A stretch of 37,008 nt of DNA from Palleronia rufa (GTDB lineage: Bacteria; Pseudomonadota; Alphaproteobacteria; Rhodobacterales; Rhodobacteraceae), in NCBI RefSeq assembly GCF_000743715.1, contig NZ_JQEY01000004.1, positions 1 to 37,008 on the forward strand. Direction: 5' to 3'. The notes under the pieces are model-generated. The model worked only from the letters and a program-made list of their open reading frames with translations, did not search any database and was not told where the DNA came from. The position numbers and the translations under genes were made by a program. Of the stretch, positions 1 through 8,231 are shown in pieces. Numbering within the stretch: the first letter of the stretch is position 1; each line of letters starts with the position of its first letter.

Positions 1-783
1 GGAAGCGGGGGAGATGCCGAGTTCTGGCAGCGGGGGGAATCCCCGGGTGGAAATGGGAAGGTGGCCGGGCACTGCAGCGCGGGTTGCCACGCTGATCGCA
101 AGGCCGGAGCGGGCGATGGCAAGCAGGCCGGCGAGCCCGTTGCTGGCATGAGACACGCGATAGGGACGGGAACTTGCGTCCAGCGCGCAGCGTGCCTCGA
201 TATGGTCGATGGACCCAGGTGCGGAGAGTGCAATCGGCAACGTCGGCTCTTCCAGCAAGGTCGGTGCGTCGGTCGACGCGATCCAGACCAGCGGTTCGTG
301 GCGGATGACCTCGATCGGGCCTGCCGAGCCCGGCTGCGACACGAGCGCCAGGTCGATGCGGCGGCGTTGCAGAAGCGGCCTCAGTTCGATGGTAGGAGCG
401 CTGATCACCTCGATCTCGACACCTGGGTGCACGGCGCCATAGCGCCTAAGCAGATCGGGAAAGAAGGCGGTCAGGTAATCCTCGGGGCAGCCGAAGACGA
501 TGGAGCCGCGGAGGCCGTCCTGCCTGATCGATGCGAGAGTTTCGTCATGGGCAGCAAGGACGCGTTCGGCTCCCGGAAAGAACCGCTCACCCGCCACTGT
601 AAGGGCCACGCCGGACCCGGTGCGGTGAAAAAGCTCCGCGCCCACAAGGGCCTCCAACCGCTTGATCTGCAGGCTGACCGCCGATTGCGTGCGCCCAATG
701 CGCAAGGCGGCTGCGCGCATGGAGCCGGACCGGGACACGGTGACGAAACTGCGCAAGAGGGCGATGTCGAGATCGGGCAGATT
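1..783 (-). pseudogene. LysR-type transcriptional regulator, 5' end lost to IS, 3' end off window
   Basis: Reading the minus strand from 783 to the window edge gives an unbroken frame without a start codon. It opens NLPDLDIALLRSF and continues into a LysR winged helix-turn-helix (GRTQSAVSLQIKRLEALVGAELF; typical first 60 residues of the family) and then a substrate-binding domain containing GSIVFGCPEDYL, RRRIDLALVSQP and HASNGLAGLLAIA. LysR proteins normally start only a few residues before the LLRSFV segment, so just the first codons are missing. They are replaced by the inverted-repeat end of the IS5-family element that follows at about 784. In LysR proteins the N-terminal domain binds DNA and the C-terminal domain binds a small-molecule inducer; the target here is unknown. 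The gene is called broken because no start codon or native promoter remains, although transcription from the IS cannot be excluded. The carboxy terminus lies outside the window. Confidence 0.85.
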
Positions 784-1833
784 TTGTTGCAGAAAGGCCG
801 CCTGAGGCGTGAGTGTCCCTTTCCCGTTCGGGTTCAGGCCACGCGGACCACCTCGGCGGTGCCGAGCGCGTTGAAGCGATTGATAAGGGCGACACGGATG
901 TGGATTTCGGCGGTCTGGCGGTCTGGGTCTCTCGCGGCGATGCGCTCGCCGAAGGCCTTCAGGCATCGCATCTTGGCCTCCACGCGGCTTCGGGCGTGGT
1001 ATCCGGTCCACCGCTTCCAAAACGCCCGACCGTAGTGACGCGTGGCGCGCAGGGTTTCGTTGCGTGCCTTGGCAGCCGGACAGTCCTCCTTCCAAGCCCG
1101 ACCGTTCCTTCGGATGGGTATGATTGCCGTGCCACCGCGTGCGATGACGGCGCCGTGGCAGCGGCGGGTGTCGTAGGCGCCGTCCGCGGTCACGGTGCCG
1201 ATGTCTTCGTCTTCGGGGATCTGGCCCAACAGGTCCGGCAGGACGGGGCTGTCGCCTTCCCGGCTGTGGGTGAACTCGACGGCCAGGATATCCGAGGTGG
1301 CGGTGTCCATCGCCAGATGCACCTTGCGCCATTGGCGGCGACCCTGAATGCCATGCTTCCGGGCCTGCCACTCGCCATCGCCGAGGAACTTGATGCCGGT
1401 GCTATCAACCAGCAGGTTCAGTGGCCCGCCAGCACGGCGATAGGGGATCTGAACCTTCAAGGTCTTCTGCCTACGGCACAGGGTCGAGTAGTCCGGAACG
1501 GGCCAGTCCAGCCCCGCGAGTCGCAGCAGACTGGCGACCATCCCGGCAGTCTGTCTGAGCGGCAACTTGAACAGAACCTTGATCGATAGGCAGAACTGTA
1601 TCGCGGCATTCGAAAAGACCGGGGGGCGCCCCGGGCGTCCCTCATGCGGCGCGTGCCAGGTCATCTCCTTGTCCAGCCAGATCAGCAGCGACCCGCGCTT
1701 CCTGAGCGCATCGTTGTAGGTGGACCAGTTCGTCGTGCGGTAGCGGGCGGGCTTGGGCTTGCTCATGCTGCTCGTCTAAGCGCATGAATTCCCGATGTGA
1801 ATCCTTTACGGCTAGAGTTCTGCAACAACGCCC
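782..1833 (-). mobile_element. IS5-family (IS903-like) insertion sequence, about 1.05 kb
   Basis: A single transposase gene is bracketed by inverted ends: TTGTTGCAGAA at 784-794 and its reverse complement at 1818-1828. The right end, read inwards, extends to GGGCGTTGTTGCAG (1833-1820), close to the GGGCTTTGTTGC end of the second IS in this window at about 36482. The left end reads ATTTTGTTGCAG, so its outermost bases do not match. No 9-bp target duplication is visible between the flanks (left ends in CGGGCAGAT, right begins AAGAGACCA). The left flank is a LysR gene, the right flank an unrelated AT-richer gene. This fits an IS left at a deletion or rearrangement joint rather than a simple recent insertion. 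Exact termini are uncertain by a few bases. Confidence 0.8.
834..1766 (-). CDS. IS5-family transposase (IS903-like subgroup)
   Basis: This is a 310-aa DDE transposase that would cut and rejoin the ends of the surrounding IS. The N-terminal segment RYRTTNWSTYNDALRKRGS and the RRQKTL motif are typical of IS903-type IS5 transposases. The catalytic triad can be placed at D121 (LLVDSTGIK), D195 (TADGAYDT) and E263 (RVEAKMRCLKAFGE); all three residues are present and the frame is intact, so the protein looks full length and potentially active. The start ATG is at 1766, inside the right IS end. It is related to, but clearly different from, the partial transposase at the right edge of the window (about 60% identical over the shared part by eye), so the two ISs are not copies of one element. 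Confidence 0.93.
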   Translation of the reverse strand: MSKPKPARYRTTNWSTYNDALRKRGSLLIWLDKEMTWHAPHEGRPGRPPVFSNAAIQFCLSIKVLFKLPLRQTAGMVASLLRLAGLDWPVPDYSTLCRRQKTLKVQIPYRRAGGPLNLLVDSTGIKFLGDGEWQARKHGIQGRRQWRKVHLAMDTATSDILAVEFTHSREGDSPVLPDLLGQIPEDEDIGTVTADGAYDTRRCHGAVIARGGTAIIPIRRNGRAWKEDCPAAKARNETLRATRHYGRAFWKRWTGYHARSRVEAKMRCLKAFGERIAARDPDRQTAEIHIRVALINRFNALGTAEVVRVA

Positions 1834-2212
1834 AAGAGACCACTCCTGCCTCTTTTCGGAGGTGTTCCTGAACTCCTTCAAGAACAAGAGGGACACATGC
1901 CTCCACAAGTTGACCCTCGGCTTGGTCAAGTTTCTTTTTGAGTTCGGGAGATTTCCTTCGAGTGGCTTTCTTTGCCCCCGGAAAGCTAGCTTCAAGCCAT
2001 GCCGAGAATTGATCGTAGTACGCCTCTGCAGCGTCGAAAATAGATAAGATGATTTTACTTGCAGTCTCGCTAACTTCCGGCATTGAATTCTCATTCGGCT
2101 TCTGTGGCCGCGCCGAGAAAGTGCTGGTTGCACGAATTGACTGGTTCTTTAGCTCCCGCCGGTAATTGTCCAACAATCGTAGCGATGGCCGATTGTGATT
2201 GATTTTTGTCAT
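1834..2212 (-). pseudogene. Hypothetical gene truncated at its 3' end by the IS
   Basis: An open frame starts at ATG 2212 (alternative ATG at 2083, beginning MPEVSETASKII) and reads leftwards into the IS end, where it picks up foreign codons (ALLQNSS) and stops at 1763 inside the element. About 125 native residues remain. They contain a helical, charged stretch (SKIILSIFDAAEAYYDQFSAWLE, then KKATRRKSPELKKKLDQ). I do not recognise a family. Base composition is visibly lower in G+C than in the LysR gene or the phage genes, so the segment has a different origin from both neighbours. It is divergent from the phage tail operon, which begins 56 bases to its right. Confidence 0.5.
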
Positions 2213-2267
2213 GGCAGTTAGAGCATCCAGAATACCTTCACTACAAACTCACACCAATCTTACCGCG

Positions 2268-2684
2268 ATGACAATCAAAGAAACCATCCTCACCGCGCTG
2301 CATGCGCGGCTTTCGGCGCTGCCCGCCACCGCCCTGCGCGGTGAGGTGCTGCCCGAGCGCGTTCCGACCGACGGGCTGCTGATCCTGCGCGACGGCGAGC
2401 CGGGGGAGCCGGAGGTGACGCTGTCGCCTCTACGCTACCACTACCAGCACCGTGCCGAGTTCGAGGCGGTTGTGCAGGGTGAGGCCTGTGACGCCGCTTT
2501 CGATGAATTGACCGCCAGCATCGGCGCGGCGATTGCCGCCGACCGCACTCTGGGCGGGCTCTGCGACTGGGTCGAGGCGGAAGCGCCGAGGCCAGTCGAT
2601 CTGCCCATCGAGGGCGCGGCCAGCCTGAAGGCTGCCCTCATCCCGGTGGTGCTGCACTATTCCACGGCCGATCCGCTCGGCTGA
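2268..2684 (+). CDS. Phage tail terminator / minor tail protein
   Basis: This 138-aa protein starts MTIKETILTALHARLSAL and ends LIPVVLHYSTADPLG. Size, position directly before the tail tube gene and overall pattern (N-terminal helix, beta core ending in a VVLHYST strand) match the tail terminator/completion proteins (gp8-like) of Rhodobacterales prophages and gene transfer agents, which cap the tail tube and join it to the head. The ATG at 2268 was chosen because the frame further upstream, from 2199, reads AT-rich sequence with no phage-like composition. No good ribosome binding site precedes 2268, which fits loss of the upstream head genes and their coupling signals. Function is inferred from order and size rather than from a diagnostic motif. 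Confidence 0.6.
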   Translation: MTIKETILTALHARLSALPATALRGEVLPERVPTDGLLILRDGEPGEPEVTLSPLRYHYQHRAEFEAVVQGEACDAAFDELTASIGAAIAADRTLGGLCDWVEAEAPRPVDLPIEGAASLKAALIPVVLHYSTADPLG

Positions 2685-2708
2685 CCCCGACAATCCGAGG
2701 AGAACATG

Positions 2709-3647
2709 ATGGCACGAGCCCAAGGGGCGCGGGCGCAGATGGCGCTAGCGTTCGAAACGACCTATGGAACGCCCCCCGTGGGCGGCTTCACGAAGATGCC
2801 CTTCGCCAGCACCTCGCTGGGGGCGGAACAACCACTTCTCAATTCCGAATTGCTGGGTTATGGCCGCGATCCGCTGGCACCGATCAAGGACGCGGTGACG
2901 GCCGATGGCGATGTCGTCGTACCGCTTGACGCCGAGGCCTTCGGGTTCTGGCTGAAGGCGGTTTTTGGTGATCCAACGACGACCGGCACCGGCCCCTGGA
3001 CGCACGAGTTTCAGTCGGGTTCTTGGACACTGCCCAGCATGTCCATCGAGACAGGCATGCCCGAGGTGCCGCGTTACGCGATGTATTCCGGCTGCGTGCT
3101 CGACCAGATCAATTGGCAGATGCAGCGCTCGGGGCTCCTGACCGCGACGGCGCGGCTGGTCGCGCAGGGCGAGACGGTTGGAACGACGACCAGTGCAGGC
3201 ACGCCTGCCGCTCTTGAATTGCAGCGCTTTGGCCATTTCAACGGAGCAATCACCCGCAACGGCTCCGCCCTCGGCAACGTCGTTTCGGCCGACATCACAT
3301 ATGCCAACAACCTCGACCGCATCGAAACTATCCGTTCGGACGGTCGCATCGACGGCGCGGACCCGTCCATTGCGGCTCTGACCGGCTCCATCGAAGTGCG
3401 GTTCGCCGATCAGACACTGGTGACACAGGCGATCAATGGCGATCCCTGCGAGCTCGAGTTCGCCTACGTGCTGCCCTCGGGCGAAAGCTTCACCTTCACT
3501 GTGCACGCTGTCTACCTGCCGCGCCCGCGCATCGAGATTTCCGGGCCGCAGGGCGTGCAGGCGACCTTCGACTGGCAGGCCGCGCGCGACAGCACCGTCG
3601 GCCGGATGTGCACGGCGACCCTGATCAACGACATAGAGGTGTATTGA
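2709..3647 (+). CDS. Phage tail tube protein
   Basis: This 312-aa protein begins MARAQGARAQMALAFETTYG. That opening is characteristic of the tail tube (major tail) proteins of alphaproteobacterial siphophages, which stack as hexameric rings to form the tail channel. Much of the sequence is beta-rich and glycine- or threonine-rich (GSWTLPSMSIETG, ALTGSIEVRFADQTL). ATG 2709 was preferred over ATG 2706 because AGGAG at 2698-2702 is then 6 bases from the start instead of 3. It lies 24 bases after the tail terminator gene and 2 bases before the chaperone gene, in one operon. Confidence 0.75.
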   Translation: MARAQGARAQMALAFETTYGTPPVGGFTKMPFASTSLGAEQPLLNSELLGYGRDPLAPIKDAVTADGDVVVPLDAEAFGFWLKAVFGDPTTTGTGPWTHEFQSGSWTLPSMSIETGMPEVPRYAMYSGCVLDQINWQMQRSGLLTATARLVAQGETVGTTTSAGTPAALELQRFGHFNGAITRNGSALGNVVSADITYANNLDRIETIRSDGRIDGADPSIAALTGSIEVRFADQTLVTQAINGDPCELEFAYVLPSGESFTFTVHAVYLPRPRIEISGPQGVQATFDWQAARDSTVGRMCTATLINDIEVY

Positions 3648-3649
3648 CG

Positions 3650-4087
3650 ATGCTGACGCTCGACCTGACGAATGAACCGCGCTGGCACGACCTTGCGTCT
3701 GGCGTCCGGGTGCAGCTGCGCCCGCTGACCACCGCGCTGATGGTGGCGACGCGCAGCGATCCGGCTGTCGAGGCGGTTCCCGAGGAGGCTTCCGACGAGG
3801 AACGCGCCGTGGCCTTCGCGAAGGCTCTGGCCCGGCGGGCGGTGCTCGCCTGGGAAGGCGTGGGCGATGCCCACGGCAAGCCCATCGACCCGAGCCCCGA
3901 GGCCATCGACGCGCTGCTCGATGTCTGGCCGATCTTCGAAGCCTTCCAACTGACCTACGTCTCCAAGGGCCTGCTGCTGGAACGGGAAAAAAATGTCTCC
4001 GCGCTCTCGCCGAATGGTCCTTCGGCGGGGGTGAGCGATACTGCCAAGCCTGCACGCAAGCCTGCCAGGACTGCCCGGCGCGGCTGA
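3650..4087 (+). CDS. Tail assembly chaperone, frame-0 product (gpG-like)
   Basis: This 145-aa protein begins MLTLDLTNEPRWHDLASGVRV and lies between the tail tube and tape measure genes, the standard position of the tail assembly chaperone that coats the tape measure during tail building. Residues 1-110 look folded (VRVQLRPLTTALMVATR, then a helical ALARRAVLAWEGVGD). The tail after residue 113 (NVSALSPNGPSAGVSDTAKPARKPARTARRG) is low complexity and ends in basic residues. That change coincides with an A-run at 3987-3993, where the other frame carries better protein-like sequence. The frame-0 product probably corresponds to the short form (gpG) of a G/GT pair. Confidence 0.7.
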   Translation: MLTLDLTNEPRWHDLASGVRVQLRPLTTALMVATRSDPAVEAVPEEASDEERAVAFAKALARRAVLAWEGVGDAHGKPIDPSPEAIDALLDVWPIFEAFQLTYVSKGLLLEREKNVSALSPNGPSAGVSDTAKPARKPARTARRG

Positions 4088-4314
4088 ACCGGCCCCTGAC
4101 GCATGAAGGCTGGCAGGTCTGGGACCTTGTCGGCCGTCTCGGTGGCCAGCTGCGCGTGCTGCCCGGCGCGGTGATCGGCTGGGACATGTCGGCGGCGCTG
4201 GCGCTCGGAGACGCCCTCGGCGTGCCGCCGCTCGCAATGGCCGAACTGCTGCCGGTCATCGAAGCGGTGATGGTGGCCAAACTCAACGAACAGATGGAAC
4301 GCCCCAATGGCTGA
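3650..4314 (+). CDS. Probable frameshifted tail assembly chaperone (GT-like fusion)
   Basis: The -1 frame from 3994 is open to TGA 4312-4314. It encodes about 106 residues starting CLRALAEWSFGGGERYCQAC and ending in AELLPVIEAVMVAKLNEQ plus a short tail. The extension holds a four-cysteine motif C-x2-C-x3-C-x2-C (CQACTQACQDC) that could bind zinc, then a well-formed segment (LTHEGWQVWDLVGRLGGQLRV). There is no ATG, GTG or TTG in this frame between the slip site and a GTG within GGQLRV, so separate initiation of the whole domain is unlikely and frameshifting from the upstream gene is the simplest route. The stop overlaps the tape measure start by 8 bases. Alternatively, part of it may be a separate small protein translated by reinitiation from a non-standard start. 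Coordinates include the -1 slip; the fusion would be about 221 aa. Confidence 0.6.
3988..3994 (+). promoter_or_regulatory. Slippery heptamer for -1 programmed frameshift
   Basis: In the frame of the chaperone gene the sequence reads GAA AAA AAT. The heptamer A AAA AAT fits the X XXY YYZ rule for tandem -1 slippage, within a run of seven A residues in otherwise GC-rich DNA. Slipping back one base leads into the -1 frame, which stays open from 3994 to the stop at 4312-4314. Phage lambda and many other siphophages make their G-T fusion in this way at the same gene position. Confidence 0.65.
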
Positions 4315-6724
4315 AAAACGCGTCAGCGTCCGGCTCGCCGCGGTCGGCGGCCGACAGGTCCGCGCCGAGCTGGAAGGCGTCGGCGAGGCTGGTGCCAGAG
4401 GCTTTAGTCGGTTGAGCCGCGAGATGGAGGCGGCCAATGCCCGGCTCGCCGGTTTCGCGCGCCGAGTTCGCGTGGCGGCAGCCGCGGCCGTCACCGCAGC
4501 CACGGCCGCCGGTGTCGCCATGGTGCGGTCCGGTCTGCAAACCGTCGATGCGCAGGCGAAGCTGGCGCAGTCGCTCGGCACCACCGTCGCCTCGATCCAG
4601 ACCCTCGAGCGCGCAGGCGAGCTGGCGGGCGTGTCGATGTCCGGCATCGAGCAGGCGACGAAGGATCTGACACGACGGCTCAGCCAGGCGGCCGCCGGGA
4701 CTGGGCCCGCTGCCGACGCTCTGGACCGGCTGGGGCTTTCGGCTGCCGATCTGATTTCCCTGCCGCTGGATCAGCGGGTCGGCGCGATCAATGCGGCCAT
4801 AAAGGAGTTCGTGCCCGCCGCTGAACGTGCGGCTGTCGCGGGACAACTTTTCGGTGAGGAAGGCTCCATCGCCATGTCGCGGATCGACACCGCGACGCTG
4901 CGCCAGGCGACCGAGGACGTGCGCGCCTTCGGCGTTGTCGTTTCGGAGCAGGACGCCGACCAGATCGAGCGGACGAACGACGCCATCTCCCGCCTTGGCC
5001 TGATCTGGCGCGGTCTGTCGAACCAGCTTGCCGTTGCCGCGGCTCCCGCGCTGGAAGCCGTGGCAGATGCCATGGCGGCGGTCGCCAGTCGCACCGGGCC
5101 GCTTGGCATCGCGATCCGCGGCCTCTTCGACAACATCGGCCGCCTGACCACCTATGCCACGACCTTCGCGGCGTTCCTCGCGGGCCGCTGGGTCGCCGGC
5201 ATGGCCGCCGCGGCGCTCTCTGTCCGTGGACTCGCCACGGCGCTGGTCCTGCTGCGCGGCGCGCTGATCCGCACCGGCATCGGGGCATTGATCGTCGGAG
5301 CAGGTGAGCTCGTCTACCAGTTCACCCGCCTCGTCTCCGGAGCGGGAGGATTTGGCGAAGCGATGTCGCTCCTGAAGGACGTCGCCGTCGAGGTCTGGGA
5401 ACGCATCCGCATGGGTGCCGCAGCGGCGGGCGCGGCCGCCACGGCGATGTTCTTCGACCTGAAGGCTGACGCCGCCTCGGCCATGCAGAGCGCCATCGAG
5501 AGCGTCGTCGATTTCGGGAATACGGCGGCGAACACGTTCGAGGGCGCCTACGAGGCGATCAAGGCGATCTGGGGTCTGCTGCCCGCGGCCATCGGCGATC
5601 TGGCTTTCCAGGCGGCCAACAGCCTGGTCGACGGCGTGGAGGCGATGCTGAACGGCGTCGTCTCGCGCATCAACGGCTTCATTGGCGGCATCAACCAGGG
5701 GCTCGAAGCCCTCGGCTCCGAGCGGCGCATCTCGGTCATCCCCGACCTCGACCTTGGGCAGATCGAGAACCGCTTCGAGGGTGCGGCGACCGCTGCGACC
5801 ACCGCCGCGCAGACGGCATTCGACCGGGCCTTCGAGGATAACCCGCTCACTGCGCCCGATCTCGGGCTCACCCAGGCGGCTAATACTGCACTGACCACGG
5901 CCAACACGTATCGCGATGCCGCGCGAGATTTAGCCGAAGGCGCGCGTGCGCCACTCGCCAGCTGGCAGGCCCTGCGTGACGCGGTGCAGGGCAGCAATCA
6001 GGGTAGCGCGGACGCGCTGACCGAGGCGACCGACGCGGCTGAGCGGTTCGAGACAGCCCTTGGTGACGCCGGACGCGCCGCTGCCGGTGTGGGCGCAGAG
6101 GCCGGGGCTGCAGCGGCCGCCGCCGAACCAAATACCGAAGCCGCTGTTTCCGGCTGGCAGGCAGTCACCGCAGCGCTCAGTGACTATGCCAGCAAGGCCC
6201 GAGATATCGGCAGCGATATTGGACAGAGCCTCGTCAGCGCGTTCCAATCGGCCGAGAATGCAGTGGCTATGTTCGTGAAGACCGGCAAGCTGGATTTCCG
6301 CGATCTCGTCACCTCGCTGCTGGCCGATCTCGCCAAGCTCGCGGCGCGACGGTTCATCCTGGGGCCGATCGCCAACGCGCTTTCCGGCGCGCTCGGGGGT
6401 GCGGGCGGCATTTTTGCCAACGTCCTGCATGCGGGCGGGATGGTCGGATCGGTTGGGCCGTCGCGCATGGTCCCGGCCATGGCTTTCGCCGCCGCGCCCC
6501 GGATGCATTCAGGCGGCATGGCCGGACTTCGCCACGATGAGGTTCCTGCGATCCTGCAGCGCGGCGAGCGGGTGCTGTCTCGGCGCGAGACGCAGAGCTA
6601 CGGTGCCGGCGGAGGGGTCAACGTCACCATCTTGGCTCGCGACGCCGAGAGCTTTCGGCAGTCGCGCACGCAGGTCGCGGCTGACATCGCCCGCGCCGTG
6701 TCGATGGGTCGGAGGGGCATGTGA
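4307..6724 (+). CDS. Phage tail tape measure protein
   Basis: This 805-aa, alanine-rich, largely helical protein begins MAEKRVSVRLAAVGGRQVRA. It has the usual tape measure features: an N-terminal helical region (LSREMEAANARLAGFARRV), hydrophobic stretches in the middle (around residues 310-360: LATALVLLRGALIRTGIGAL), further helical segments, and a C-terminal region typical of the lambda gpH-like group (DFRDLVTSLLADLAKLAARR, LHAGGMVG, HSGGMAGLRHDEVPAILQRGERVLSRRE). The tape measure sets tail length; at the usual ratio of about 0.15 nm per residue this implies a tail near 120 nm, an inference only. RcGTA has a much shorter tape measure, so the module is a full siphophage tail rather than a GTA. 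The stop overlaps the next start as TGATG. Confidence 0.9.
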   Translation: MAEKRVSVRLAAVGGRQVRAELEGVGEAGARGFSRLSREMEAANARLAGFARRVRVAAAAAVTAATAAGVAMVRSGLQTVDAQAKLAQSLGTTVASIQTLERAGELAGVSMSGIEQATKDLTRRLSQAAAGTGPAADALDRLGLSAADLISLPLDQRVGAINAAIKEFVPAAERAAVAGQLFGEEGSIAMSRIDTATLRQATEDVRAFGVVVSEQDADQIERTNDAISRLGLIWRGLSNQLAVAAAPALEAVADAMAAVASRTGPLGIAIRGLFDNIGRLTTYATTFAAFLAGRWVAGMAAAALSVRGLATALVLLRGALIRTGIGALIVGAGELVYQFTRLVSGAGGFGEAMSLLKDVAVEVWERIRMGAAAAGAAATAMFFDLKADAASAMQSAIESVVDFGNTAANTFEGAYEAIKAIWGLLPAAIGDLAFQAANSLVDGVEAMLNGVVSRINGFIGGINQGLEALGSERRISVIPDLDLGQIENRFEGAATAATTAAQTAFDRAFEDNPLTAPDLGLTQAANTALTTANTYRDAARDLAEGARAPLASWQALRDAVQGSNQGSADALTEATDAAERFETALGDAGRAAAGVGAEAGAAAAAAEPNTEAAVSGWQAVTAALSDYASKARDIGSDIGQSLVSAFQSAENAVAMFVKTGKLDFRDLVTSLLADLAKLAARRFILGPIANALSGALGGAGGIFANVLHAGGMVGSVGPSRMVPAMAFAAAPRMHSGGMAGLRHDEVPAILQRGERVLSRRETQSYGAGGGVNVTILARDAESFRQSRTQVAADIARAVSMGRRGM

Positions 6725-7350
6725 TGGCTTTTCATGAGGTCCGATTTCCGGACAACATCAGCCGGGGCGCACGCGGCGGGCCTGAACGCCGCACTCAGAT
6801 CGTCGAACTGGCCAGCGGCGACGAGGAACGCAATGCCAGCTGGGCCAATTCCAGACGCCGCTACGATGTTGCTTACGGCATCCGCCGCGCGGACGATCTT
6901 GCAGCGGTCGTCGCCTTCTTCGAGGCGCGCAACGGTCGCCTCCATGGCTTCCGGTTCAAGGACTGGGGCGACCACAAGTCCTGCCTGCCTTCGGGTGCGC
7001 CATCGCCGATGGATCAGGCGATCGGCACCGGCGATAGCACGACGACCGCCTTCCAGCTGGTGAAGCACTACGCCTCGGGCGCGCAATCCTGGACTCGCGC
7101 CATCGCGAAGCCAGTGGCGGGAACTGTGCGCATCGCGTTCGGTGGGGTGGAGCAGCCCTCCGGCTGGTCGGTCGATACGACCGCTGGCCTCGTCACCTTT
7201 AGCTCCGCGCCCGGCGCTGGCGTCGCGATCACGGCGGGCTTCGAATTCGACGTGCCGGTCCGCTTTGATAGCGACGCGCTCGATGTAACGCACGACATTG
7301 AGCGACTGGGCTCGATCACCTCAATCCCGCTTCTGGAACTCCGCCGATGA
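6724..7350 (+). CDS. DUF2460 tail protein (GTA gp12-like, distal tail)
   Basis: This 208-aa protein opens MAFHEVRFPDNISRGARGGP and contains RRRYDVAYGIRRADDL, FFEARNGRLHGFRFKDWGDHKS and FDVPVRFDSDALDV, signature segments of the DUF2460 family. Its member in the gene transfer agent of Rhodobacter capsulatus forms the distal tail ring at the baseplate. ATG 6724 overlaps the tape measure stop (TGATG), so translation is probably coupled; a GTG at 6721 is the less likely start. The order DUF2460, DUF2163, NlpC/P60, megatron is the conserved GTA/prophage baseplate order. Confidence 0.92.
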   Translation: MAFHEVRFPDNISRGARGGPERRTQIVELASGDEERNASWANSRRRYDVAYGIRRADDLAAVVAFFEARNGRLHGFRFKDWGDHKSCLPSGAPSPMDQAIGTGDSTTTAFQLVKHYASGAQSWTRAIAKPVAGTVRIAFGGVEQPSGWSVDTTAGLVTFSSAPGAGVAITAGFEFDVPVRFDSDALDVTHDIERLGSITSIPLLELRR

Positions 7351-8231
7351 AAAGCATCAACCCCGACCTGCAGGCCCATCTCGACGAGGGCACGACGACG
7401 CTGTCCTGGTGCTGGCGGATTGCGCGCGCAGACGGCGTGAGCTTTGGCTTCACCGATCATGATCGGACGCTGAACTTCGACGGCACCACCTTTGAGCCGG
7501 AGAGCGGGTTGACGGCCTCCGAGGTGAGATCGGGGTCTGACCTGTCGGTCGATGCGCAGGACGCGGAGGGCGTGCTGACCTCGGACCGGATCACCGAGAC
7601 CGACATCCTGGACGGCCGCTGGGACAACGCGGAGGTCGAGGTCTGGCGGGTGAACTGGGCGGACACGGGTCAGCGCGTCCTGATGCGCCGCGGGGCCATC
7701 GGCCAGATCCGGCGTGGGCGGCTGGCGTTCGTCGCGGAGGTGCGCTCGCTCGCCCATGTCCTCGGCCAGACGGTCGGGCGGACGTTTCAGGCAACTTGCG
7801 ATGCGGCACTCGGGGATGCCCGCTGCGGCGTCGATCTCGAGGATCCCGCATTCAAGGGCACGGGCACCGTCATCGATCTCCTGCGCGACCGAGCATTCAC
7901 CGCCTCAGGACTCAGCGGCTTCAACGCTGGCTGGTTCACCTTTGGCACCGTCGAATGGACTGGCGGCGCGAACGCGGGGCGGCGCACCGAGGTGCTGGGC
8001 CATGACGAAACGGACGGTATCGCGGTGCTGACTCTGCTTGAACCGCCAGTGCGGTCCATCGCTGGCGGCGATGCCTTCACCGTCCGCGCGGGATGCGACA
8101 AGCGGATCGAGACCTGTGGCACGAAGTTCGCCAATACCGCCAATTTCCGGGGCTTCCCGCACATCCCCGGCCAGGATGCCGTCCTGCGCTACGCCACCAA
8201 GGATGGCGGCCACGAGGGAGGCGTGCTGTGA
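7347..8231 (+). CDS. DUF2163 tail hub protein (GTA gp13-like) with four conserved cysteines
   Basis: This 294-aa protein begins MKSINPDLQAHLDEGTTTLS and carries the DUF2163 features GFTDHDRTL and GLTASEVRSGSDLSVD, and the C-terminal KFANTANFRGFPHIPG. Cysteines C151, C160, C250 and C257 are arranged as in the hub of the Rhodobacter capsulatus gene transfer agent, where four cysteines hold an iron-sulfur cluster; the same ligand set is visible here, the cluster itself is inferred. The protein would form the baseplate hub that connects tube and megatron. It overlaps the upstream gene by 4 bases (ATGA) and the downstream GTG start by 4 bases (GTGA). Confidence 0.92.
   Translation: MKSINPDLQAHLDEGTTTLSWCWRIARADGVSFGFTDHDRTLNFDGTTFEPESGLTASEVRSGSDLSVDAQDAEGVLTSDRITETDILDGRWDNAEVEVWRVNWADTGQRVLMRRGAIGQIRRGRLAFVAEVRSLAHVLGQTVGRTFQATCDAALGDARCGVDLEDPAFKGTGTVIDLLRDRAFTASGLSGFNAGWFTFGTVEWTGGANAGRRTEVLGHDETDGIAVLTLLEPPVRSIAGGDAFTVRAGCDKRIETCGTKFANTANFRGFPHIPGQDAVLRYATKDGGHEGGVL

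Noticed and set aside
61-1035. 324-codon plus-strand open frame at the left edge
   Set aside because: Antisense to the LysR gene and it crosses the IS border, so it cannot be a native gene.
2745-4307. 520-codon minus-strand open frame
   Set aside because: It lies wholly antisense to the tail tube and chaperone genes, is rich in R, P and A and low complexity, as expected for the complement of GC-rich coding DNA.
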